A stretch of 20,971 nt of DNA from JBAXGW01 sp037139195 (GTDB lineage: Bacteria > Bacteroidota > Bacteroidia > Bacteroidales > JAHJDW01). Numbering within the stretch: the first letter of the stretch is position 1; the number at the start of each line of letters is the position of its first letter. Under the pieces are notes generated by a model. It made no database searches and was not told where the DNA came from. It saw only the letters and a list, made by a program, of their open reading frames with translations. This document shows positions 1 to 7,217 of the stretch, one piece after another. The position numbers were made by a program, and so were the translations under genes. The stretch spans positions 1-20,971 of the forward strand of contig JBAXGW010000071.1 in the NCBI GenBank assembly GCA_037139195.1, given 5' to 3'.

Positions 1-166
1 ATATTGATAGTCATTTCGAACGAAGTGAGAAATCTATGAAGATTTTGTGTCTTAAATTTTAATCGGACAATAGTGATTGTAAAATAAAAATCACACTATC
101 ATATTCTTGTAAACAGCCAATAATCATCCTCAGACACTTCGAGGTTAAAAAAACGCTAGAAGGTCT
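1..166. repeat. intergenic tail with dispersed repeat and hairpin
   Basis: No gene is seen here. Bases 9-35 read GTCATTTCGAACGAAGTGAG followed by AAATCT, a degenerate member of the GTCA..GAACGAAGT family that recurs in other gaps of this window. Bases 71-78 (TAGTGATT) pair with 89-98 (AATCACACTA) with a 2-nt bulge, forming a weak hairpin downstream of the glycosyltransferase stop. It could act as a leaky terminator for the leftward operon, but there is no clean U-tract. The gene to the left lies outside the window. Confidence 0.45.
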
Positions 167-1240
167 TCAAATCAACTCATTAAAAAACTCAATATACCTA
201 TCCTTTTGCGACAAATAAGAATAACGATTTACAACTGTTTCGCGTCCTGCTAAGCCAAATTTACATCGAAGCTCTTTATTTTCAATTAATTGCGATAGCT
301 TTAAAATCCATTCTTCTTCCGTATTGGCTAAAAAACCATTCACGCCATCTTCAATAATCTCTTTATTAACTCCAACTGGCGACATGATTGCAGGAATTTC
401 AATTGCCATGTATTGCAAACCCTTAAAACCACATTTACCATTTGCCCATTTATCATCGGGCAATGGCATAATTCCTATGTCGATTTCCTCAAGGTCAGAA
501 ACTTCTTTTTCTTTGCTCCATTTGCAATTTTTCACCTCAAAATATGCTGACTCGAAAGGGATATCGGAAATAACTTTAAAATAAACATTTGGAAATAACT
601 CTTTAATCTTTCGAAGAATCGGTTCGGCGGTTTCAAGATGCTTCATCGTTGTAGAAGAGCCCGTCCAACCAATGCAAACTTGCTCTTTCTCATTTTTTTC
701 TTTTCGCTTGTAATAATCGGTATCAATAGTTGTAGGAATTACTTTCACGCTTTTATTAAATTGCAAAGCATAATCGGCTAAGTATTTATTCCCGACAAAA
801 ATGCAATCGCAAAGTTTAATTATATCTGCCGTTTTTTTTGGTTTTTTAAGCCAACTCAAATTTTTATTTCCATCCGAAACATCCATCAGCCATATAGCAT
901 CATCGAAATCGAGTATCAGTTTAGCTTTAGAATGAGAAAGCATTCGCTCGAAAAAAGTTGAGCCAAACATAACAGCCTCGCGATAAATAAATATGAGATC
1001 GTATTTTTTTGCTCTTCTAACATCTTTAATTCTTATAAAAATACTTTTTAATAGAATAAGAAATTTCAACAAATAGTTTCCTTTTGAATAGAAAACAGCA
1101 TCGTCTTTTTCGTTTATCAAATAAGAGTAATCATAATCATAGCCTTTTGATTTGAAGTAAGCAAGATACTGCTCGAACCTAAATCTTTGTCCTGGCGATC
1201 TTCCCGGACGATGTGCTACAATGAATAATATTTTTGCCAC
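167..1240 (-). CDS. glycosyltransferase, GT4/group 1-like
   Basis: Probable cytoplasmic glycosyltransferase of 357 residues that would use an activated sugar to build a surface glycan or glycolipid; donor and acceptor cannot be read from sequence. The N-terminus has the ILFIVAHRPGRSPGQRFRF Rossmann strand and loop typical of GT-B enzymes. A middle segment IGWTGSSTTMKHL matches the start of the second Rossmann domain. The C-terminal part, GFKGLQYMAIEIPAIMSPVG then EIIEDGVNGFL, is the nucleotide-sugar-binding region of family 4, although the first Glu of the usual EX7E motif appears replaced. The start is GTG at 1238-1240; an AAAAGAG stretch lies just upstream and no better ATG exists. It is the last gene of the leftward envelope operon, starting 10 nt after the membrane-protein stop. 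Fold is confident, specificity unknown. Confidence 0.82.
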   Translation of the reverse strand: MAKILFIVAHRPGRSPGQRFRFEQYLAYFKSKGYDYDYSYLINEKDDAVFYSKGNYLLKFLILLKSIFIRIKDVRRAKKYDLIFIYREAVMFGSTFFERMLSHSKAKLILDFDDAIWLMDVSDGNKNLSWLKKPKKTADIIKLCDCIFVGNKYLADYALQFNKSVKVIPTTIDTDYYKRKEKNEKEQVCIGWTGSSTTMKHLETAEPILRKIKELFPNVYFKVISDIPFESAYFEVKNCKWSKEKEVSDLEEIDIGIMPLPDDKWANGKCGFKGLQYMAIEIPAIMSPVGVNKEIIEDGVNGFLANTEEEWILKLSQLIENKELRCKFGLAGRETVVNRYSYLSQKDRYIEFFNELI

Positions 1241-1250
1241 TTGCTCTTTT

Positions 1251-2213
1251 CTATGTAATAATTTGATTGTAAACCACTAAACCTAAAAACAGTACAACAA
1301 TTAATTCAGCCACCCACTTTTTCTTAAATCCTTGAAAATATTCAGTATAAAAAACTGCTATAGGCGCAGCTGCAAAGAACAAGTAATCAGATAGTTTTAT
1401 TTTTGAGAACAATTGAATAACTAGAGTAAATAATAATAAGAAATAAAATAAATACCTAAATTTCCTAACTCTTGCATTTCCTTCATAAAATTTAGAACCA
1501 AAAGAAAAGAAAGAAGCCGCTAAGAGAATTAAAACCGTCCATGCATAAATATTATATTTGTCGAAAGCAATATAAACATGAAAATAGTTCTCTTTAATAT
1601 TTAACAAAAAAGCTAGGTGTTTATTCACAAAAAACAAATAGCTCAACAAAAATAGGTATGGAATAAGCAATCCCGAAAGTGAAATAAAAATCTCTCGAGC
1701 AGAATCGGAGCGAAAATAAGAAATACCGAAAAAAACAATAGGAAAAATAAATATTGCAGGAAAATAAAAAAGCGAAGCTATTGCAATATAAAAACCTGTA
1801 TTGAATATATTATCATACTTACATTCTTCTTTTGAAAGATAAAATATTTCATCTAAAGCCATAATTAAAAAAAGCAATGAAAAATGCATGGGCGATAATT
1901 GAACAAACATAGAATTACTGAAAAACAACAATAAAAAGAAAAACCCTGGCAAAAAGGTATTCTTTATCATTTCATAAGAAGTTATCAAATTATTGAATAA
2001 AAGAGATAACACAATAATCACGACAGCCCCTAAGGCTTTATATAAAAAAATATTTTCGGGGACAACAAATTCTACTAACTGATATAAAGGCATATCACCT
2101 TTAAAAACAAAAGTCCCTTCACTCAATATTGGGATAATTGATAATAGCAACCCAATAATTACAAGAAATATGTAATTGATAGAATTATTATTATTGAATG
2201 TTGATACAAACAT
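1251..2213 (-). CDS. polytopic membrane protein, DUF6427-like
   Basis: A 320-residue inner-membrane protein with about ten hydrophobic segments, for example residues 14-31, 53-73, 88-106, 140-168, 173-196 and 300-318, separated by short charged loops. Size, topology and position beside an OstA-like gene fit the Bacteroidota family I know as DUF6427; this is recognition by memory and not a search. No catalytic motif is visible. It might be a flippase-like or polymerase-like partner of the downstream glycosyltransferase, but that is inference from context only. ATG at 2211-2213; 17 nt separate it from the OstA-like gene upstream and 10 nt from the glycosyltransferase downstream. The stop is TAG, which matters for interpreting in-frame TAG codons elsewhere in the window. 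Confidence 0.75.
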   Translation of the reverse strand: MFVSTFNNNNSINYIFLVIIGLLLSIIPILSEGTFVFKGDMPLYQLVEFVVPENIFLYKALGAVVIIVLSLLFNNLITSYEMIKNTFLPGFFFLLLFFSNSMFVQLSPMHFSLLFLIMALDEIFYLSKEECKYDNIFNTGFYIAIASLFYFPAIFIFPIVFFGISYFRSDSAREIFISLSGLLIPYLFLLSYLFFVNKHLAFLLNIKENYFHVYIAFDKYNIYAWTVLILLAASFFSFGSKFYEGNARVRKFRYLFYFLLLFTLVIQLFSKIKLSDYLFFAAAPIAVFYTEYFQGFKKKWVAELIVVLFLGLVVYNQIIT

Positions 2214-2230
2214 TTTGTTTCTAGTTAATA

Positions 2231-3751
2231 TTATTCTACAAAATTAAAAATATCGTCTTTACTTAAAGGTCTTTTGTTTTTATGCCATACAAAGCCTTTT
2301 AATAAAACTTCATCTTTAGATAAATCTTTTGGAGGATATAAAACGGCATCTGGCGATTTGTAAAAAGTAATTTCGTTTACTTCGTTATCTTTAAGCATAA
2401 TCAACAAATTAGAAGCATTTGCTTTATTAATACCAAATGTAGATTTATCATCCTCTTCGGCATAATAAATCGTTTCCCCATTTCCTTCAACAAAAATTCT
2501 ATCTAATTTATTATCAACAAAGTATCCAGTTAAATTTTTACCTTTAATTTGATTGAAAGACGCCGAATCTTTTTGCGAAACAACAAAAGAATTTACAGTT
2601 AAAAAAATTTGTTTAATACTATTTTTACCTGTTTTTATTTCAATATTTTTTGCTGTGAGTTGATTGGAATCATTCCATAAAATTGGGGCTTCGAACATTC
2701 TAATAAGAGAATCGGAGAATGTATAGGTTAAAGAATCGCACAATCCTTGAAAATCAGGTTTGTAAAATTTAACTCTATGATAAGCAAATATAGTTCTATT
2801 TTTCTTCGAACTATCAGCAACTGCTTTCAATGTATCAGCGCGAAGATAAAGTGTATCTTTTTCAAAAAACTTCTCTAAAACAGGCATTCCAGTAACTACA
2901 GAGCTGTCGTTTTTTTCATAAGTTTCGGCATATTGACCGTGTATTACAATCTTTTGAGTTGTATCAATTATTTTAATATTGCCTATTGCTTTTCCAAAGC
3001 CAGTTTGTCTATTATAATAAATACTATCTCCATTTAGGGTTTGAGATTTATTTACAATAAAAGCTTCTTTATTAAATTGCGATACATTTTTATGAGTATC
3101 ATACCAACCATTTTTGCAAAAAATTAAATTCGAATCACTTTTTATAGTTGTAGGTCCGAAGAAAAACGATTTTTTTGATACAGTGTGATATTTTAAAGTA
3201 TCAGAAGTCATTGTGTATTTTTTATTTACAAGCAACACATTTTGACGAAAAGCAAAAAGCTTAATTTTAGAATAATAATAGCCAAAAGTACTTGTTAAAA
3301 CATTTTCGGGGTCAACAATTTTGCCTTTGTTGTAATAATAAGCAACATCCGTATTAAAATCGAAATCCATATAGTTTGTTGTGAGCGTCATTTGTTTGTC
3401 AATCATTTTCACTCGACTCCGCATATTTCCAGTTTTGGTATTTCCAAAATAAACAAGGCTGTCGCAATAAATGTTTAGCGTATCATTTTGGTTAATATGA
3501 ACTTTGCCAAATGCTTTAACCATGTTTTGCTCATTATACATGTGTGCGCTATCGCACCACATCAAAATATCGTTGTGTTTAAATAAAACATTTCCAATAA
3601 GTCGTTTGTATTCAGAACTAATAGTATGGTCGAACTTAAGAGCATCGGCATTTAAAATTTCAACTTTCTGTTTCTCTTGAGCTGAAGCTGCGAAGATTGA
3701 GATGAAGAAAACAATTGCAAGTATTATGGATTTTAAAAAGGTATTTTTCAT
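2231..3751 (-). CDS. OstA/LptA-like periplasmic protein
   Basis: A 506-residue exported protein of the Bacteroidota OstA-like group (LptA/OstA fold), expected to act in lipopolysaccharide transport or outer-membrane assembly. After a signal peptide (MKNTFLKSIILAIVFFIS, cleavage near AASAQ) comes a long run of short beta-strand repeats with the family signature, such as LIGNVLFKHNDILMWCDSAH and GKVHINQNDTLNIYCDSLVY, alternating strand-D-S/T-L patterns through about residue 400. The reading frame is open from an upstream ATG at 3778, but I chose the internal ATG at 3749-3751. That choice puts the signal peptide at the N-terminus and removes a 14-nt overlap with the upstream gene. Proteins of this group in the phylum are longer than E. 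coli LptA. It sits between PepSY-like and membrane-protein genes in the same orientation. Confidence 0.85.
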   Translation of the reverse strand: MKNTFLKSIILAIVFFISIFAASAQEKQKVEILNADALKFDHTISSEYKRLIGNVLFKHNDILMWCDSAHMYNEQNMVKAFGKVHINQNDTLNIYCDSLVYFGNTKTGNMRSRVKMIDKQMTLTTNYMDFDFNTDVAYYYNKGKIVDPENVLTSTFGYYYSKIKLFAFRQNVLLVNKKYTMTSDTLKYHTVSKKSFFFGPTTIKSDSNLIFCKNGWYDTHKNVSQFNKEAFIVNKSQTLNGDSIYYNRQTGFGKAIGNIKIIDTTQKIVIHGQYAETYEKNDSSVVTGMPVLEKFFEKDTLYLRADTLKAVADSSKKNRTIFAYHRVKFYKPDFQGLCDSLTYTFSDSLIRMFEAPILWNDSNQLTAKNIEIKTGKNSIKQIFLTVNSFVVSQKDSASFNQIKGKNLTGYFVDNKLDRIFVEGNGETIYYAEEDDKSTFGINKANASNLLIMLKDNEVNEITFYKSPDAVLYPPKDLSKDEVLLKGFVWHKNKRPLSKDDIFNFVE

Positions 3752-3764
3752 TAATTTATATTCA

Positions 3765-4295
3765 CTAAAAATCATCATTCAATATCATATTTTCCAGACC
3801 TTCTTTTGTTTTAGGAGTATTTTTTTGCAAGTATTCTTTAGGCTCTATAACTTTTAAAAATTTCCCTGAAATTGAAAAATACACTTTAACTCTTTCTTTT
3901 ACACCCTGTGATTTAATTAAAGCTAAATAATAGGTTTCGCCATTTTTAAATTCGTAAATTGAAATTTTATCAATTGTATTAGTTAGCTCTTTTGTGTATT
4001 TATCTCTAATATAATCGCCAATTAAGTATGGAATTTCGCGTTGATTTGCTTCTGTAATAGACCTTTCCCAAACACCATTTTTATTATATTTTGCTATAAC
4101 ATCTTTTTTAAAATGCTTGAAGTTGGCAACAAATAAAGATGATGAATCTTCAAAACTCCATGTTATTTTTTCTGCTTCGGGGTATTTTGCAATCAAACTG
4201 TCATTTAAAAAAGATGGCACAACCGAACTTTGAGCCAATGTAATTACTGAGGCAAAACAAAAAAGTATAAAGAAAACTAAATTGATGTTTTTCAT
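3765..4295 (-). CDS. PepSY-like secreted protein
   Basis: A 176-residue exported protein with a signal peptide (MKNINLVFFILFCFASVITLAQ). The mature part shows two PepSY-like half-repeats: PEAEKITWSFEDSSSLFVANF followed by the KYNKNGVWERS strand, then IGDYIRDKY...ISIYEFKNGETYYLALI and KVYFSISGKFLKV. This pattern (helix, strand, strand ending in G-K/V-W/F) fits the PepSY-like, beta-lactamase-inhibitor-like family common in Bacteroidota, whose function is largely unknown. It lies 33 nt downstream of a longer paralogue, which suggests tandem duplication and divergence. It ends TAG followed in frame by TGA, 13 nt before the chosen OstA-like start. Confidence 0.75.
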   Translation of the reverse strand: MKNINLVFFILFCFASVITLAQSSVVPSFLNDSLIAKYPEAEKITWSFEDSSSLFVANFKHFKKDVIAKYNKNGVWERSITEANQREIPYLIGDYIRDKYTKELTNTIDKISIYEFKNGETYYLALIKSQGVKERVKVYFSISGKFLKVIEPKEYLQKNTPKTKEGLENMILNDDF

Positions 4296-4328
4296 ATATA
4301 CGCAGAAGCATTTTTAACTGCCTTATTA

Positions 4329-5087
4329 TCATTCAATAATATTGCCTTTGAAATCGAATAAAAGATTAATTAATTCTTTCTTTCCTTCTTTTTTAAGCGC
4401 AACCTTATAAACTGTTTTACTATCTTGCGTTGAAACAATTACTTGCTTTACTTTGATAGTTGGATCTTTATAATTTGTTTTTATATATTTGCTAGCATTG
4501 GTAGGAAGTTCCTGTGCACTAATTTCTTTATCGCCAGAGTTCGCATCTGCTTTTAAATCATCATCTTTAACTTCTAAGTCTTTTGTTTTAGTTTTTGTTG
4601 GTTTTGCATTATCTGCTTGCCATTTTTCTACTTCAGCTGGAACTTTTGAATTTGTTAGTTCACCAGCTTCATCAAAAAACAATTCTACATTGTATTTTTT
4701 ATCGCTTATTGTTTGAACAACTATAGCATAAAACTCAACCACATTCTTTTGCTTAAGCACATGGTAAACTTTTTCAATTGGTTGTTTTTTGTAGTTTGTT
4801 TTAATATACTTTGCAGCATTTGCTGGAAGTATTTTTGCATCGCCAAGAGTGGAGGTTTCAATCCATTTTCCAGCAGCATCAAAAGTAGAAGAAACTTTAG
4901 CTTCTTCCATCAAATAACTAGCTTTGAAATTTTCACCTACTTTTTCCCAAGAAACTGTGCTAGCTCCTTTACATTTTTTTAAAAAGCCTTTAGATACAAC
5001 AGGCGGAACCTCTTTCGTGTCGATACTTTGAGCAAAACAATATTGCAAAGAAGCAATTGCGATAAAAAATAAAAAAAACTTTTTCAT
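4329..5087 (-). CDS. PepSY-like secreted protein with internal duplication
   Basis: A 252-residue exported protein with signal peptide MKKFFLFFIAIASLQYCFAQ. Residues about 30-75 form a PepSY-like strand pair (VSWEKVGENFKASYL and STFDAAGKWIETSTL). The module LPANAAKYIKTNYKKQPIEK near residue 88 recurs as LPTNASKYIKTNYKDPTIKV near residue 194, each followed by a strand-rich stretch ending in LFFDEAGEL or LLFDFKGNI. A charged linker with many Lys and Asp (about 160-188) joins the two halves. The function of this family is not established; a periplasmic binding or inhibitor role is possible. It starts 11 nt after the purA stop, so it is probably cotranscribed with purA. Confidence 0.75.
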   Translation of the reverse strand: MKKFFLFFIAIASLQYCFAQSIDTKEVPPVVSKGFLKKCKGASTVSWEKVGENFKASYLMEEAKVSSTFDAAGKWIETSTLGDAKILPANAAKYIKTNYKKQPIEKVYHVLKQKNVVEFYAIVVQTISDKKYNVELFFDEAGELTNSKVPAEVEKWQADNAKPTKTKTKDLEVKDDDLKADANSGDKEISAQELPTNASKYIKTNYKDPTIKVKQVIVSTQDSKTVYKVALKKEGKKELINLLFDFKGNIIE

Positions 5088-5098
5088 AATGTGGTGTT

Positions 5099-6376
5099 TT
5101 AAAGTTCAGTTCTTATTAAAGTTTGAGTTCTATCTGGACCTACAGAAATTATCGTAACTGGAACATTAACATATTCCTCGATAAATTTCACGTAATCCAT
5201 TAATTCAGCAGGCAATTTTGATAAATCTTTAACGCTTGTCAAATCCTCGTTCCAACCTTTAAGATTGGTAAACACTGGAGTAATATCACAGTCAATATCA
5301 AAAGGGATTTCATTGGTTTCGATACCGTTACATTTATATGAGGTACAAACAGGAATATTAGCAAAATCGCTTAAAACATCTGCTTTTGTCATTATTAAAT
5401 CGGTAACACCATTAATCATAATTGAATATTTCAAGCTAGGCAAATCGAGCCAGCCACAACGACGTGGGCGACCTGTAGTTGAGCCAAATTCGTTTCCATT
5501 TTTACGAAGTTTTTCGCCAACTTCATCTAATAATTCTGTTGGAAATGGACCTGAACCCACTCTTGTGCAATAAGCTTTGAAAATACCAAATACTTTGCCA
5601 ATTTTTGATGGAGCAATACCTAAGCCTGTGCATGCACCAGCACAAATAGTATTTGAACTAGTAACGAATGGATATGATCCAAAGTCAACATCAAGCAATG
5701 AACCTTGAGCACCCTCTGCTAGTATTTTTTTATTCTCTGAAATTTTATTATTGATATAGTATTCGCTATCAACGCATTCGAATTGTTTTAATTTTTCAAT
5801 ACTATTTAACCATTTGTCTTCAAGCTCGGCTAATTGTTCAATTTTGGTGAAATTGTAAAAATTAAGTAGCTGAATATGTTTTGCTTTAAGTGCTTGATAT
5901 TTGTCAGAGAAATTATCACAAAAAATATCACCAATTCTTATACCATCACGTCCAATTTTGTCGGTATAAGTTGGTCCAATACCTTTTAAGGTAGACCCTA
6001 TTTTTGATTTTCCTTTTGCTTCTTCACGAGCAGCATCAAGTAATTTGTGAGTAGGAAGAATTAAATGAGCTTTTTTTGATAATAACAATCTAGATTTTAC
6101 ATCAACACCCATTTTATCAAGGACAGAAATCTCCTCCATTAAAATTGCAGGATCAACAACTACTCCATTGCCTATAATATTTTTGGCTGTATCATGAAAA
6201 ATTCCAGATGGAATTAAATGAAGAACATGTTTGATGCCATTGAATTCTAAGGTATGTCCTGCATTTGGACCGCCTTGAAAACGAGAGATAACATCATATT
6301 TTGGCGTAAGAACATCAACAATTTTTCCTTTTCCTTCGTCTCCCCACTGGAGGCCTAATAAAACATCTACTTTCAT
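5099..6376 (-). CDS. purA: adenylosuccinate synthase
   Basis: Catalyses IMP + L-aspartate + GTP to adenylosuccinate, the first committed step of AMP synthesis, in the cytoplasm. The 425-residue length is standard. The P-loop GLQWGDEGKGK lies at residues 8-18 with catalytic Asp13, and RFQGGPNAGHT places catalytic His41 exactly as in E. coli PurA. The IMP loop GSTLKGIGPTYTDKIGRDG, the aspartate/GTP-linked GSTTGRPRRCGW and the guanine-specific TKADVL motif are all present. ATG at 6374-6376. It follows the Fur-type gene by 89 nt and leads a tightly spaced run of envelope genes. I saw no clear TAnnTTTG promoter in the 89-nt gap, so read-through from fur is possible. Confidence 0.97.
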   Translation of the reverse strand: MKVDVLLGLQWGDEGKGKIVDVLTPKYDVISRFQGGPNAGHTLEFNGIKHVLHLIPSGIFHDTAKNIIGNGVVVDPAILMEEISVLDKMGVDVKSRLLLSKKAHLILPTHKLLDAAREEAKGKSKIGSTLKGIGPTYTDKIGRDGIRIGDIFCDNFSDKYQALKAKHIQLLNFYNFTKIEQLAELEDKWLNSIEKLKQFECVDSEYYINNKISENKKILAEGAQGSLLDVDFGSYPFVTSSNTICAGACTGLGIAPSKIGKVFGIFKAYCTRVGSGPFPTELLDEVGEKLRKNGNEFGSTTGRPRRCGWLDLPSLKYSIMINGVTDLIMTKADVLSDFANIPVCTSYKCNGIETNEIPFDIDCDITPVFTNLKGWNEDLTSVKDLSKLPAELMDYVKFIEEYVNVPVTIISVGPDRTQTLIRTEL

Positions 6377-6465
6377 TATATTTTAATAAGTTAAAATTTT
6401 TATTTCATTTTAATGGTGTCTGAACATAGTCGAAACAAAGTACACGATGAAATCTTCGTCGATTA

Positions 6466-6945
6466 TTAGCTACAAGCACCATTTTTATTTTTTTTGCATT
6501 TTCCATAGAATGTTAAGGAGTGATGAGAAATTTCAAATCCCATTGACTCTTCTATGCTTTTTTGAATTTCGAGAATTCTAGGGTCACAAAACTCATATAC
6601 TTTTCCACAATCAATACAAATTAAATGATCGTGTTGTTTGTATTTGAACGATTTCTCAAATTGCGCAACATTTTTCCCAAATTGATGTTTGATAACCAAG
6701 CTACATGCAAGTAAAAGATCAATTGTGTTGTATAAAGTAGCCCTACTAACTCTATACTTATTATTTTTCATTTGAATATATAAAGATTCAATGTCAAAAT
6801 GTCCTTCTATCAAATAAATTTCTTTCAGAATCATGAAACGCTCTGGCGTTTTTCGATGCCCATTTGTTCCTAAGTATTTCTCAAATATCTGCCTTACAGT
6901 TTCAAAATTATTTTGATCTTGCATATTTAATTTTTTATTTTCCAT
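6466..6945 (-). CDS. Fur-family metal-dependent regulator
   Basis: A 159-residue winged-helix repressor of the Fur/PerR/Zur superfamily. Residues 33-90 form the DNA-binding domain (KTPERFMILKEIY, YRVSRATLYNTIDLL). Putative metal ligands include His49 and Glu53 (GHFDIES), the HDHLIC segment with His107, and Cys110/Cys113 (CxxC) for structural zinc. The C-terminal Cys pair is Cys150 and Cys158, spaced CX7C instead of the usual CxxC. An extra Cys120 (EFCDP) is also seen. Which metal or signal it senses (iron, peroxide, zinc) cannot be decided. ATG at 6943-6945; an alternative ATG lies seven codons in. relA-fur-purA order is one I recall from other Bacteroidota. A dyad over its promoter suggests autoregulation. 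Confidence 0.9.
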   Translation of the reverse strand: MENKKLNMQDQNNFETVRQIFEKYLGTNGHRKTPERFMILKEIYLIEGHFDIESLYIQMKNNKYRVSRATLYNTIDLLLACSLVIKHQFGKNVAQFEKSFKYKQHDHLICIDCGKVYEFCDPRILEIQKSIEESMGFEISHHSLTFYGKCKKNKNGACS

Positions 6946-6985
6946 ATTTTACAACATGCTAATATATGAACTTATTTAGATTCAA

Positions 6986-6993
6986 CAAAAATA
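6986..6993 (-). promoter_or_regulatory. putative -7 element of fur promoter
   Basis: On the minus strand the sequence reads TATTTTTG, a full match to the Bacteroidota -7 consensus TAnnTTTG, 41 nt upstream of the fur ATG. No good -33 TTTG is visible 19-21 nt further up; an AT-rich dyad (7004-7030) occupies that position instead. Confidence 0.45.
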
Positions 6994-7003
6994 TTATACA
7001 TTG

Positions 7004-7030
7004 GGTTATTAAATGTTATTAAAAATAACC
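7004..7030. promoter_or_regulatory. inverted repeat over fur promoter, candidate operator
   Basis: GGTTATT (7004-7010) is the reverse complement of AATAACC (7024-7030). A second GTTATT (7015-7020) pairs with AATAAC (7024-7029) across three bases, giving a 15-bp 6-3-6 palindrome. That length and AT-richness resemble Fur/PerR boxes, and the site lies just upstream of the putative -7 element, where a repressor would block RNA polymerase. Binding is inferred. Confidence 0.35.
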
Positions 7031-7108
7031 TAAAACATATTTTCTTATTATTTAAGAGGGGTTCTAAAAAATAGATTTTTTTAGGTGGACTAGATTTTAA
7101 ATGCTGAA

Positions 7109-7141
7109 ACATACGTGTGTATGTGTCCGCCAGATGGCGGA
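7109..7141. repeat. two adjacent perfect palindromes
   Basis: ACATAC (7109-7114) pairs with GTATGT (7119-7124) around a 4-nt loop. Immediately next, TCCGCCA (7126-7132) pairs with TGGCGGA (7135-7141) around 2 nt. The GC-rich second hairpin stands out in AT-rich DNA and resembles REP-like elements seen in Bacteroidota intergenic gaps. It lies 77 nt past the relA stop, so it could stabilise or end that transcript, but it lacks a U-tract. The whole gap 6946-7217 contains no credible gene. Confidence 0.55.
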
Positions 7142-7217
7142 TTAAAATTGACGTCCAACGACAACCGAGCATGCAAGCTCTGCGAAGCTAAAAAGCAATT
7201 TTTAGAAATCCCATTAA

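Noticed and set aside
3752..3778. Upstream ATG start of the OstA-like gene at 3778
   Set aside because: It would place nine extra polar residues before a normal signal peptide and overlap the preceding gene by 14 nt; the internal ATG at 3751 fits better.
6972..7172. Leftward open frame of 66 codons between relA/spoT and fur
   Set aside because: It spans the palindromes, the putative fur -7 element and the operator-like dyad and has no protein-like composition.
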